The notes under the pieces are model-generated. The model did no database searches, was not told where the DNA came from, and saw only the letters and a program-made list of their open reading frames with translations. Source: Basidiobolus meristosporus CBS 931.73 (taxonomy: Eukaryota; Basidiobolomycota; Basidiobolomycetes; Basidiobolales; Basidiobolaceae). From it: a DNA stretch of 49,143 nt. Where the stretch lies: positions 1 through 49,143 of the forward strand of contig MCFE01000657.1 of the NCBI GenBank assembly GCA_002104905.1. Reading direction: 5' to 3'. Shown here piece by piece: positions 1 through 11,148 of the stretch. Within the stretch, counting starts at the first letter, position 1. Each line of letters begins with the position of its first letter. The translations under genes and the position numbers were made by a program.

Positions 1-2515
1 ACTCAGATCTGTGTGGACCTATGCAAAATTTATTCTTAGGCAGGATAAGGTATTTTACCACTTTTACTGATGATTGTACAAGATACACATGGGTCTACTT
101 CATGGAGAGAAAGGAAGAAGCTCTGTCTAGGTTAAGGAAGCTTAAAGCTATGGTGGAAAGAGAAACTGGTGAAAAAATCAAGAAAATACACTCTGACCAT
201 GGTGGAGAATATACCTCAAAGCTCTTCATCCACTTCTGCAAAGTTCTTAGGATAAAGCAAAAGACTACTGTATCATACTCCCCACAGCAAAATGGAGTAG
301 CAGAATGTGCAAACAGATCAATAATTGACATGGCAAGATCAATGATCCATGATCAATAATTATTCTATGATTTTTGGGCGGAATCAGTTGCTGCAGCTGT
401 ATATCTTAAAAGTAGGGGTTATAACAGAGTACTTTGTGGTTTTACTCAATTTGAAGCATGGTATGGATACAGACCAAGTGCAGAGCATCTAAGAATATTT
501 GGGTGTACAGCATATGCCAAGAAACTGCCCAGAAATCAGTCAAAATTTGACCCAGAAAGTGTAAATGCATATTTTTGGGCTACTGCACTGAGAGTAAGGC
601 ATATAAGCTCTATAATACCAAAGCAAAGGAGCTGATCAATTTCAGGGATGTGTTGTTTGATGAAAATTCAATATTTTCACAAAAAATGATATCAGATGAT
701 GACAAATATTTGACCTCAAGTCCAGCAATATTCTGGATTGAATCAGAGCAAAATAATGAAGACTTTTTCCCTCCAGAGAACTCTACAACCGTTGTTCAGC
801 CTGAAGCAGTGCCCAGGAATAGCCCAGAAGTGATTGTTCCAGTATCAAATGCCAGGAGATCCAACTAGACAAGAAATAGCCCAAATTACTATATCAATGA
901 GGGTACAAACTTAGCCTATGCCTAGTCAGTCCATATTGACAAATCCCAGACTTTAAAAGAGGGCCTAAATAACCCTCAGACAAAGTTTTGGAGATCTGCA
1001 AAGACTGAGGAATATCAGGCACTGATAGAAAATCAAACTTGGGACTTGGTCAAATTACCAATCACCAAAATCAATTGTATGCAGATGGGTCTTTAAAACA
1101 AAATACAAGGCTGATGGTTCAATTGAAAGATACAAAGCAAGACTTGTAGCCAAAGGATATTCTCAAACAAAAGGACTTGACTATATTGAGACCTTTGCAC
1201 CAGTAGCCAAGTTTAATTACATCAGATTGATGTTGGCTATTGCAGCCAAATACAAGTTTTTTATACATCAGATGGATGTAAAAACTGCATTTTGAATGGA
1301 GAACCTGATGAGAATGTGTATATGGACCAGCCTGATGGGTTTGCTGACCAAGATAACCCCCATTTGGTCTGCAAGCTCAAAAAATATTGATATGGTCTCA
1401 AATAATCACCCAGAGCCTGGAATTGCAAGAAAGATTCTTATTTGAATCTTTGAGCTTCAAAAGGAGTAATGCTGACCATTGTATATACTATAAGCCAGAT
1501 AGAGCAAGTCAAGCTCTATTAGCTCTATATATTGAGGATCTTATTATAGCTGCCAATAACTTAGAAACATTGGAACAGACTAAATCCAGTCTATCTAACA
1601 AGCTCAAGATGTCCAATTTAGGAAAACTCAGTTACTACTAAGGGATAAAGTTCTCCATAGACAGAAGTACCCAGACTATCACCTTAAGTCAATCCAAGTA
1701 CATTCAAGATATATTAAAGAAGTACTAAATGGAAGACTGCAAACCTGCAGCTACCTCAATGGAGACAAACCTCAACTTGCTCAAAACTCAACCAAATCAA
1801 GAGAGCTTAGCACCATCTGAAAGCCCTGATTTCCCTTATCAATCTATAATTGGCAGTCTTATGTATATTATGCTTGGAACATGTTCAGATATCTCATATT
1901 CAGTGGGAGTTATCAGCCAGTATAATCAGAACTATGGATCTGATCATATTGCAGCAGTTAAGCAGATTTTAGATACCTAAAAGGAACTGCTGATATCTGC
2001 GTAAGATACACTTATAAGCATTAGGAACAGGATCTTATGGGATACTCTGATGCTGATTGGGGACAAAATTTTGAAGACAGAAGATCCACCACTGGATACT
2101 CCTTTCTAACTGTAAAGGAGCAATTTCATGGAATTCAAGAAAGCAATCAACTGTAGCACTTTCCACCACAGAGGCAGAGTATATGGCAGCATGTGAAGCT
2201 AAAAAAGAAGCAATGTGGTCAAGAAAGCTCTTTACAGACTTAGGCCTATGTCAAAAAACACTTTTACTTTATTTCAAGATGATCAAGGATATATACATTA
2301 GGTAGAAATCCAAGTTTTCATGCTAGAACTAAGCACATAGATGTTAGACATCACTTCAAATGTGAAGCTATAGAGAATGACTTAGTTAGCCTAATTTGCT
2401 GTCCTTCTGATGAAATGATTGCAGACATATTCACCAAACCATTAGCTAGAGACAAGTATGAATATCTTAGGTCAAAATTAGGACTAGTCAGTATAAAAGT
2501 TTAGCTGAGTGGGAG
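1..2515 (+). pseudogene. Copia-1 retrotransposon gag-pol remnant (integrase, RT, RNase H)
   Basis: This is the 3' two thirds of a Ty1/copia polyprotein gene, cut by the window start. It aligns throughout with the better-preserved copy at 44404-49143 on the other strand. The integrase core comes first, with the second catalytic Asp (SDHGGEY, near 195) and the Glu (NGVAE, near 300). The RT follows, then RNase H with its terminal HIDVRHH-like stretch near 2335. Many stops and frameshifts break it (first stop at 357, others near 868, 1640 and 1978). The RT active-site YVDD has become YIED at about 1528-1539, so the copy is dead independently of the stops. It ends in a purine-rich stretch (GCTGAGTGGGAG) just before the 3' LTR, the expected polypurine tract. 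Confidence 0.9.
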
Positions 2516-2856
2516 TGTTGTGAAGAGTTTGTAGTTCCACCTAAATATTCACCTAACTTAGTCACTTAGATCATTACTTTCAAATCCTAGAGATTACTGA
2601 CCAAATTCCTTGTTGGGACTTAGAATATTTTCATCAAAATACCAGGTACCCAGAACATGAAAATTCCTAAAGTTTCCAAACAGCCCAAACTTTGCGCACA
2701 TGCTCTTGGGACCTTCCTTAACCTATTTTATGTGTTGGTCATGGAAAGACCATGTAAAAGTATAAATACCACTTTTACATTCAGTAAATCATCAAGTGAA
2801 AACCACACAATCTACTTGTTCTCCCAATCACTTCCAATATCTCCAAGACTCTTACA
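2516..2856 (+). repeat. 3' LTR of copia-1 remnant
   Basis: About 341 bp, starting TGTTGTGAAG and ending TTACA, and about the same length as the reverse complement of the LTR at 44054-44403. It directly follows the polypurine tract. A TATA-like TATAAATA lies near 2762 in the element's sense. Its outer end abuts a copia-1 RT fragment on the opposite strand. The element's 5' LTR is outside the window, so no target duplication can be checked. Confidence 0.85.
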
Positions 2857-3936
2857 GCATAAAGTTCTGCTTAATTGCTGCATTATAAACAGACCTGTAG
2901 TTCTGATTATGCTGGCTGACAGCTCTCACTACATATGCAATATCTGGACATGTACCAAGCATGATATATGTCAGACTGCCAGCCAAAGATTGGTAACAAA
3001 AGTCAGGGCTTTCAGATGGCAGTAAGCTCTCTTCATTTGGCTGAGCTTTGATCACATTGAGGTTGGTCTCCTTTGGGGTAGCAACCAGTTTACAATCTTC
3101 CATTTGGTACTTGTTAGGAATATATTGAATATGCAAGGATTGACTCAGGGTGATAGTCAGGGTCCCTCTGCTTATAGAGAACACTATCACTAAGTAGTAG
3201 CTGAGATCTCCTAGATTGGACATCTTGAACTCCTTTCATAGGCTACATTTAGTCTCTTCCAATGCTACCCAGTTATTGATGGTATAATAAGATCATTCTC
3301 AGAGAGTGCTAATAGAACTGGACTTGCCCTATCATGCTTATTGTACATGCAATAGTTAGCAGTACCTCTGTGGAAACACAAAGATTCCAAATAAGAATAT
3401 ATTATGCAATTTCAGGCACTTGGTCATTGTTGCTGACCTTACAGAGATCTTTTAAGCCTGCAGACCAAATGGGGCCATCTTGGCCAGCAAACCCACCAGA
3501 CTGGTACATTTTCACATCCTCATCAAGTTCTCCATTGAATATTGAAGTATTTTGTCCATATAATAAACAAAAAATATATATGTGGTAGCAATAGCCAATA
3601 TTAGCATGAGCAAACTAAACTTGGCTACTGGTGCAAAGGTCTCATTATAGTCAAGTACTTTTGTATGGGAGTATCCTTTGGCCACAAGTCCTGCAATATA
3701 TCTTTCTATTGTACAATCTGCCTTGTTTTTTGGCTTGAAGACCCATCTGCATCCAAATGATTTTAGGCTGATTGGTAACTTGACCAAGTCCTAAGCTTCA
3801 TTAGCCATCAGGGCCTGATACTCCTCAGTAATTGCAGATCTCCAAAACTTTGTCTGAGGGCTATTTAGCACCCCTGTTACAGTCTGGGATTTGTCAATAT
3901 GGACTGAATAAGCTTGGGCCAAGTTTGTACCCTCAC
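2857..3936 (-). pseudogene. Copia-1 reverse transcriptase fragment, opposite strand
   Basis: Read on the minus strand from 3936 to 2857, this encodes the integrase/RT linker and the RT of the copia-1 family (for example YSVHID near 3900, GCRWVFK near 3745, PDIAY near 2945). It stops abruptly after the IKQNF stretch at about 2857. Several stops and internal deletions interrupt it. Among the losses is most of the segment with the YVDD box. Both ends are junctions: the copia-1 LTR on the low side and the terminal repeat of a Plavaka-like element on the high side, at about 3937. It could be the target into which the first copia-1 inserted, but the other half lies outside the window. Confidence 0.85.
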
Positions 3937-4650
3937 CCTGTGAGAAATAATATGGTTCCATGGGTGGATCCAATCCATATCAACCATCAGGCTCCTGCAA
4001 TGAGGCCAGCATAATGCTGGCAGCTTGGAACTATTGACCTCTACACAATTGTATGATGTGATTGTTATGGTGTTTTACTGGAATTTAATGCCAAATAAAG
4101 TTAAAAACTTGACAATGTTTAAGCTGCCTACTGACAAGAATCACATGGCATTCTGATGGTCTTCATTAACTCTACATTCATATGAGCTGATCTAACTGGC
4201 CATTACATCCAATTGCCTTATATAGCAGGAAGCTTGACAGTGTTCTGATAGCCTTGTTGTGGACCTCTACTGGCATTATAATGGTAGTACCCTATGAAAA
4301 GTAACTTGGTCTTCCAGGTGGATCCAATCCAGATCAGCATCAGGATCCTGCCAAGATATCATCATAATGCCAGCAGCTTGGAATTAATGACCCTCCACAC
4401 AATCTTATTTCAGGATCACAATAGCATATTGCTATACTTATTGCTAAATAAAGTTAAAAACTTGACTGGGTTTTGGTGGTCTTTTGACAAGAGTTGCATG
4501 GCATTGTGATGGTCTTGATGTGTGTTACATCTCTTTGAGTGGATCTGACCAGCCAGTACATTCAATTGCCTTGTATGGCTAGAAACTTGATGGTGTTTTG
4601 ACAGCCTCATTGCTAGCCACTGATGGTATTTCAGCAGCAGTATGGCAGCC
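3937..4650 (-). repeat. Doubled right-end repeat of Plavaka-like element (copy E)
   Basis: Two head-to-tail diverged units, about 3937-4281 and 4282-4650. Each begins with an ACCCTATGAAAAG-like stretch, followed by a GTGGATCCAATCC block and a block around CAGCAGCTTGGAATTA. The same unit occurs inverted at 11490-12303 (copy A) and as a single unit at 43384-43690 (copy F). The ACCCTATGA start matches the terminal sequence at the other end of the element (5739 in A, 26408 in B), so this is the right terminal inverted-repeat region. Confidence 0.7.
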
Positions 4651-5738
4651 TACAGCTAGTTACAAATAATGACACTGTACCAATTTACCAAACAGTATCA
4701 CCTTTTCTACCTCACCCTGCACCTTTGATACTTCCACTGTAGAATAACCCTCTCTATTTGCTTACCCACTACTACCTTGGGCTTCCCACATACAGCTTGA
4801 ATCAAGAAATACTATGGCCTCCTGCTTACTTATCTCTTTATAAGCACACACCTACCACAATTGACACACTTCTATTACCTCAGCTTTGCAGCTTTCCAGT
4901 GTAATACTTGCAAAGCTGCCACATACCTTGTAATGGTGGTAGCATATACACTTTGCAAAAATATGCTGGGTTGCCACCACTTTTGCCATGAATACCCCTT
5001 GAACATCTGCTAGGAATGTTTTGGTATTTAGCCTATATATTACTTCTCCCTACTGGATTCTAGTTGCCCTTATAGGTGTATGCTGGCTCTTGTTTATGTG
5101 AATTCTGTATGGCATGGTATAGAAACCAACTTGTGACCAAGAGAAGCCCAGCATACTTTGGTAAAGTTGTTCCAATATGAATTAGTTGCTTGTTGCACCC
5201 AACCCAACTTTGCATTACTTAAATGGTTACCCATGCATTGTGACTGCTTAGCTTCTTAATGCTATAGGCATAGGTGTCTCCATATGCACATCTGTCCTCA
5301 GTAGTTTCCAACTCCCTGACTGTCCTCTGTGTGCCAACTCATCATACCATGACAGACTTCAAGGTAATATTCTAGATGAGATTGAGATATGGTACCACCT
5401 GCAACTTGACTTGTCTTGCTATCTCCCCACACATCTGCCCCATAGGAAACTCCCAAAAGGTGAAGCAAGGACCAATATTCCCCACACACCAAGTAAGATG
5501 GAGTAAAGAATGAATACAGTAGCAGCAGAGATCTATACATTTGTCCTTATACTTGTAGTATGGCCACCCATATCAGATCTCAAACCCCACACATAAAAGC
5601 TGTGGAGGCATCAAGTTGGCTTTGATGATCTACTTCCAGATAAATACCCCTGCTCTTGGTAGAAATAGCTTCAGAAGGCCACTTGATTTAATACATATCC
5701 AGTTCATCCAGTCTTTGCATTTGTATAGCTGCATATGC
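3937..5738 (-). pseudogene. Plavaka-like transposon copy E: transposase 3' part and right end
   Basis: Read on the minus strand, this holds the C-terminal third of the Plavaka-like transposase followed by the element's right terminal region. The stretch 5738-5560 matches the KDWMNW region of copy C (41170-41420). An open stretch at 5540-5298 matches 14945-14669 and 11164-11361, and 5100-4660 matches the region 14353-14018 (KVVVGKQIKRG). The last ~715 bp are two diverged units of the right-end repeat. The copy is truncated at 5738, exactly where the left terminus of copy A starts. Stops in all frames show it is not coding. The family role (cut-and-paste DNA transposase) is inferred from the better copies. 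Confidence 0.75.
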
Positions 5739-6431
5739 ATACCCTATGAGAAATTACTGCAGTGATCCCATTAAAAGGCCATCACAAAGTTCAAATCCTG
5801 CAACTAAGAGGTACTGATTCTGCCAGGACACTGTCCAGAGACCATTGCAGAATAATTGCACCTCCATATTTCACAAAAAACTTAGTCAAAATTTTTCATC
5901 ACAACATTGTATAAGAGGCTTTTGATTGGTTTCCTGCCAATTTGCTCACTTTCTGATCCTAGACACTAGACTTGTTCCATTGTGCCATTGATCATAGTGC
6001 CAGAGAGTGCTGTATATTTTGTTATTAATTTGATATTTTAGGGTCATATGCATGTCAATTTTGATCCCAAATTGGCACTGTATGGCACCATCTGGCACTC
6101 TGTGGCATGATCAGGCACCATCTGGCATGCTATGGCACCATTGGGCACTATGATCTGCTGGAATGATGGAACAAGTCCACTCTATCACTTTCTACATTTG
6201 TGTGGATTGATTGGCTATTGCCTCTTTCTTACACTTCTTACTTCCTGACTCAACTGTTCCTCTTACTTTTCATGCATACAAATTGATTTATTTCCATTGA
6301 ACCTTCAGTTGTACCTCAATTGCCAATTGTATTGATCTATACAAGTCCCTATACCCTATGCTAACATTAAGTCCAACCCCACACTCAACAAGTGACTCCA
6401 TTAAAATCCACCACTCAATAAGTAAATCTGC
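5739..6431. repeat. Left terminal region of Plavaka-like copy A
   Basis: Non-coding end on the accessory-gene side, conserved with 36538-36965 (copy C), 26101-26408 (copy B, inverted) and the fragments near 12560-13000 and 13245-13619. The conserved terminal block reads, towards the gene, TGATCC then TTAAAAGGCCATCACAAAG. It continues with a shared block around TGATTGGCTATTG. The tract holds a MITE at 5968-6178 and no gene. Confidence 0.7.
5968..6178. mobile_element. MITE-A1, 211-bp non-autonomous DNA transposon
   Basis: Inverted termini AGACTTGTTCCAT... and ...ATGGAACAAGTCC, alike over about 35 bp with scattered mismatches. The interior is full of TGGCAC/GTGCCA hexamers. It is flanked by the trinucleotide ACT (5965-5967 and 6179-6181). 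The paralogous copy C at 36741-36750 (GACACTCTAT) has a single ACT and no insert. That proves insertion and fixes the target duplication at 3 bp (4 bp possible, CACT). No coding capacity. Confidence 0.9.
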
Positions 6432-8582
6432 CTAAATGCGCTGGTTCCACAACTTTGGCAGGAACCCAACAACTTTATGCCACTGCTCATTCACTGGTTC
6501 CCACATATCCTGGTCTTCAGCCAGCATTGCAAAGCCTAGCAACTCATCTGCCAGTCTTTGCAATAAGTCCTTGCAATATTCAAGTGTGCTTTTGTGGGCA
6601 CTGCTCTTGAAGCAGTGCTGCAACCTCTTGGTGTGCCTATTAATGTTCCAAAATTCCACTGAAGGCATTGTGATAGTCTTTGAGCTCTTGAAATTGCAGC
6701 CTTGTCTGTCAGTGGGATCACCACTCTGTCAACAATGGAGGATATGGAGGCTGTGGTAGACAAGTTGCCTTTTTCTGCAAACTCATCTACCTTGCTGGAG
6801 TGTAGCTCAACTGGCTGTACTTCCAACTTGTGCAAAAACAGCTGTTTTCTTGTTGGTAACTCTTCTTGGCAATGATGGGATTCAGTCTATTCCAGGCTTG
6901 TGGTGTTAATTGGCAAGAACTGCAGTTTTTTGCATGCCTCCCTGTCTCAGGCTTGGGTAGACATTTTTCCCTTTACCTTTTCCTTAATCACTGCCAGGTC
7001 TTTCACTGCTACTTTGTCTGAGTGCTTCTTGTAGTGAATTACGTTTTCTCCTTGATAAAATCTGTTCTGACACATCTGTTTTGGCCTGCTTGTCCCTTGC
7101 TGGCACTCTTCTGGCAACCTAACATTTCTTTTCTGCTTGCTTCAAGCTCTCAACCATAGTTGCAATGGGCCCTGTAGAAGCCGCTAGTTATATCACCGCC
7201 AGGTCCTTCACTGCAACTCTGCCTGAGCACTTCTTGAGCAGTACTACACTTTTTCCTTGATAAGTGTTGTACTGGTACATCTGAGTCTGCCTGATTGTCC
7301 CTAATTGGCCCTCTTCCAGCTATCTGACATCTCTTTGATGCTTGTCTGGAGCTCTTAGCCCTGCTTCTAACAGGCTCTTGAGGAAGCCGCTGGTTTTTAG
7401 CCATGACACCCTTATTCTTCTGCCGTTGATAGTTTCTGCTATTTGTAAGATACTAGACTTGTTCCATCATTCCAGCTGATCATAGTGCCCAATAGTGCCA
7501 TAGCATGCCAGATGGTGCCTGATCATGCCACAGAGTGCCAGATGGAGCCATACAGTGCCAATTTGGGATCAAAATTGACTTGCATATGACCCTAAAGTAT
7601 CAAATTAATAACAAAATATACAGCACTTTCTGGCACTATGATCAATGGCACAATGGAACAAGTCTACTTTCTTAGCATACCAATGCTGGCCCAAAATCTG
7701 TTTGCCCATTTGAATCTAGGATAATGCTCATCAAAAAAGTCAAATGCAATCTGCTTGGCCTTAAGTACCTGATGGTCCCATGGTATGCCAGCCTTAAGGT
7801 GATGGTGTGCTAGACTTCTGACAGCCTCTTGAATATTAGCTCACACTTCATTATTGCACCCAATGGCTTCACAGATCTTCAATGTCTTTTGATTTTTAGG
7901 CTTTGGTATAAGCACCACATTGTCTACTCCCACACTGTGATTGGTTTTTCTGTAGGCATCATCTTTGGGCACTGTTGTTGCGCTTCAAAGACTGTACAGT
8001 GTTCCTCTGTTGTTACATTGGGAAATGGCTTGATTCTTGGCTGTGACATTGAGCTACTTGAGTTCCTTCTTTGCAGCAAAGATACTGCTTTCTGTACCTG
8101 GGATACTGATTGCTCTACATGTATTATCTGCTCATCCTGCTTGTGAGCTATTTCCTGATTTCTATGGGCCATTGCATCTACCCTATCAGCCACTGCACCT
8201 AATTGTTTCATTAATGCTCTGGTATAAGCTGACAACATACTTGCTAATATGGGTGGTGGAGATGTTACAATGGCTACTTGCTGGTCTTCTACAGAGGGCA
8301 CTGCATTTGCTATATTTTCATATGTCTGGGCATAACTGTCAGCTTGTGGCTCTGCAGAGGTTCCCTATTGTCTACTTGACTAAGAGCCTGAAGAGTCCAC
8401 ATTATTACCTTCAGTGGGCACGCTGTTAACATTGCCTTTTTGGATGTAGCCCTGCTTTTTGCACTGAATGTCAAAGCAAGCTGCAGTCCAACCTCTCTTT
8501 TGCTGCTGTCAGAGGTGGGGCTTGGTTGGGAATGAGACAGCTTTACTTGATTTTTGGCAGCATATATATAGAAGTGAGTCAA
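6432..8582 (-). pseudogene. Plavaka-like accessory gene, copy A
   Basis: Read from 8582 down to 6432. I do not recognise the product. The start is a basic MTHFYIYAAKNQVK segment, as in copies C and B. A Ser/Thr-rich linker follows, then a predicted coiled coil (8230-8050, heptad-like MKQLGAVADRVDAMAHRNQEI). Next come a small conserved module ending FWASIGML, a Lys/Ser-rich low-complexity region with PRKK motifs, and a conserved C-terminal WEPVNEQWHKV..LPKLW block (6560-6440). Frameshifts and stops break it into at least six pieces, and a MITE sits at 7455-7665. It diverges from the transposase across a 203-bp spacer. A DNA-binding or transposase-partner role is only inferred from its constant association with the transposase. 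Confidence 0.65.
7455..7665. mobile_element. MITE-A2, 211-bp non-autonomous DNA transposon
   Basis: Same length and family as the MITE at 5968-6178 but inverted relative to it. The termini are AGACTTGTTCCATC and GGAACAAGTCT. Flanking ACT occurs at 7452-7454 and 7666-7668. The paralogous empty site is at 38021-38035 in copy C (TTAAGATACTTTCTTAG), with one ACT at 38028-38030. It lies in the accessory gene of copy A and contains no gene. Confidence 0.9.
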
Positions 8583-8785
8583 ACCAAAGTGGAAATAGTG
8601 TTATGTATACATGTGTATGTGGTGCCACAACTTTATTTATAATGCATACTATGGCAGGTCATCATTGAATTATACATTCATGTAGGGTCAATGTCTCAAA
8701 TATAAGACTGTCTGGAACTCACATGAGTATTGACCAAAAAGTGATATAATATAGTTATGTTGTTGAATGTCAAAATGCTTGCCCA
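8583..8785. promoter_or_regulatory. Divergent spacer between accessory gene and transposase, copy A
   Basis: About 200 bp separates the two start regions. The sequence is recognisably the same in copy B (23498-23639, inverted), copy C (38947-39148) and copy D (34740-34950). Conserved blocks include GTGTATGTGGTGCCACA, CTATGGCAGGTCATCATTGAA, and TATTGACCAAAAAGTGATA close to the transposase side. TGTGGTGCCACA is a near-palindrome (TGTGG-2-CCACA). A shared bidirectional promoter is inferred from position and conservation; no transcript evidence exists here. Confidence 0.55.
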
Positions 8786-10528
8786 ATGCACAAGACTACT
8801 TTGACTCAACACCATAAGAGAAGAGAAGAAAACCATGTGGCTATTGTAGCAAGCCTTGCAGCCATGAAGCATGTAGACAGCATAGGAAGTATTACAGGGA
8901 TTGCAGCCAGTGTTTTGTCACACAAGTCATATTTGACCATTCATTGGTTACTACTGCACCAACATTATCTTGCTGGCCAGTAAATACTTCTATATTGGCA
9001 CCTGGCCATCTTTGTCACCTTGTGCAAACTGAGTCAGATGAGTTTGTGAAGCATTTAGGCTCACCCCAGCCTTCTAAGTATGGCATACAGAGTGATAGTT
9101 CTGACAAAGAAGGTTCACTGATGGATTGTGAGCCTATCTCCCCTAACAACAGTACCACATATGAGCCTAGTGCAATCCCAATATGAAATGGGAAAGCACC
9201 CGTTGTAACAAATGCCAAGAATTCTTTATAGAGCCAAGTGAGCCCAGTAATCCATCTAATGGTGAATGATGTAATGCTGTGGCTAGAGAAGTGGCATGTA
9301 TCCACTAATATCAGTAATGGGGGCTTTGAGGATTTATTACTACATCTTGCCAAAATCATTCTGGGATGCAACTTACCATGTACATGGTACCAATGGACAA
9401 CCATCATGTGGCTGGCAACATATGGTCCAGAGACTGCCCTGATTTCAGCATGTGTTAACAGTTGCATGGCATTCATATCCATAAATGCTACCATTGCAAC
9501 ATGTCCAAATTGTCAGGAATCCAGCACCATTGAGGGAAAACATTATTCACACTCCAGATATATTCCGGTCATACCCTGTCTGAGTAAGCTAATGCAGTGC
9601 AACAAATATTGCAAAGCTATACAGTACTGCACTGAGTATCAATCAAGTACAAAGATATCCAATATATTTGATGGCAAAAATTACAGACAGCTAAGAAGCA
9701 AGGGCTACTTTGAAGGTGTGTATGACCATGCCTTTACCTTAGTACTTGATGAATTCTCATTTAACAAGTACTCTACCAGCAAATCCTGCTGGCCTCTGAT
9801 TCTCATCAACCTGAGTCTGCTGCCTATCTTATGGTATTAGAGTAGAAATTTGATGGTAGTCTTACTGGTCTCTGGGCCTAAATCTCCATTCATCCTGGAT
9901 AGCTACCTGTACGCATTGCTGGATGAGCCTAGTATGCCTTCTAGCAGGACAACAGTAAATGTCCATCATGCTAAAGCTCCTGTTATTATGTACATTCAAG
10001 ATACCCAAGCTATCAGCAAGATAGCTGGCTTTTTTATGCACAATGGACAGTATTGCTGATAAATGTTTGCAATCCAGGGGATCTGCTCCATAACTCACTA
10101 GCATTATTATTACCCAAGTGCCAACACTAAGAACATCATTTTCCTGCAGAGAGAACAAACAGGAGTCAGCAATCAATTGTAGCAAAGTTGGCAAGCTGTG
10201 ATCCATTGCACCAAATATGGTACTAGTTGGAAGCCAGAGATACTTAAGATAGTGGGTATTTGTTGTAGCAAAAACTTTCCACTGCAAGCAACACATTTGC
10301 TTTTCAACAATATCCATATACTTATGACCTCATTGTACATGGGGGTCTTCAGCTAGATGCACCCTTTTAGATCCCAAAGAAGTTTGAAAGAATTGGATAT
10401 ATGTTATAGAGTATCCACTGCCCAAAGCACTTCTTGCAGGATCCAATCAATATTCATATGCATATGTTACAATACCAATGGAAGGCCTGGATGAACTGAA
10501 TATATATTTATTCAAGTGGCCTATGCAA

Positions 10529-10730
10529 CCACTTCTACTAAGAGTACATTGGAAGCATTGGAAGTTATGCATAGAAATTGGAGGAATATTTATCCAGAAG
10601 CAGATCACCAATGCCAGCTTGACATGAAGCCATTTCTACCAAGACTACATTGGAAGCTTGGGAAAAATATGTGGAAGTTGTAGGAATATTGATCCAGAAG
10701 TGGATCACCAATGTCAACTTAATGCATCTA
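10529..10730 (+). repeat. ~101-bp tandem duplication inside transposase copy A
   Basis: Two adjacent diverged copies (about 10529-10629 and 10630-10730) of the segment starting CCACTTCTACTAAGAGTACATT / CCATTTCTACCAAGACTACATT. Copy C has a single version near 41225-41325. Local slippage or unequal exchange is the simplest origin. Confidence 0.7.
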
Positions 10731-10741
10731 CAGCTTTTATG

Positions 10742-11148
10742 CTGAGATTTCCAAACCTTCACACGAAGGATACTTTTTAACATTAAAGTCTCTTTGTGGA
10801 AGACCTGTTCGGAGATTGTTTGAGTATGAATACGACATATTTGCAGAATAAAAGCAAAACTTATCACCAATAACTCGAATACCAATAGGTTTTGTTGGGC
10901 AGAAGTCTTCTGATATACTATAATTCCATTGCATGGCAGCAATCATACACGCTACTAGTTGGACTTCTCCTTTTTTATATTTTGTGGATTGTTTGTGTTT
11001 ATGTTTGTTTAAAAGCCATATAATTTCGGTTCCTCTTTTTCCTTCTCGGTTTGCATGTGCGGCAAATGTTGTATCTTTAATTTCTATTGTTAAATTACAT
11101 GGTTGCATAGTCAAATTTTCACCATCGTCGAATCCCATTTCGTTGTGC
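10742..11148 (-). pseudogene. Captured host-gene fragment, nuclease-fold/Crinkler-like (uncertain)
   Basis: Read on the minus strand from 11138, this gives about 133 codons without a stop, inside a transposase gene that has stops in every frame. The peptide includes TIEIKDTTF, GTEIIWLLNKHKHKQ, GEVQLVACMIAAMQWNY and GIRVIGDKFCFYSA. It matches nothing else in the window. An ExK motif followed downstream by GExQ fits the C-terminal half of a PD-(D/E)XK nuclease core. I recall similar peptides in Crinkler-like and related fungal proteins, but could not search. The fragment replaces roughly 35 bp of transposase sequence. Its borders carry no LTR or inverted repeat, and it has neither the gene's start nor its end. 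It has about 11 CpGs, against none in the 660 bp before it. Confidence 0.5.

Noticed and set aside
5964-7668. The inverted pair of 211-bp repeats as terminal inverted repeats of one ~1.7-kb element.
   Set aside because: Copy C retains the intervening sequence without either repeat, and each repeat has its own ACT duplication. They are two separate insertions.
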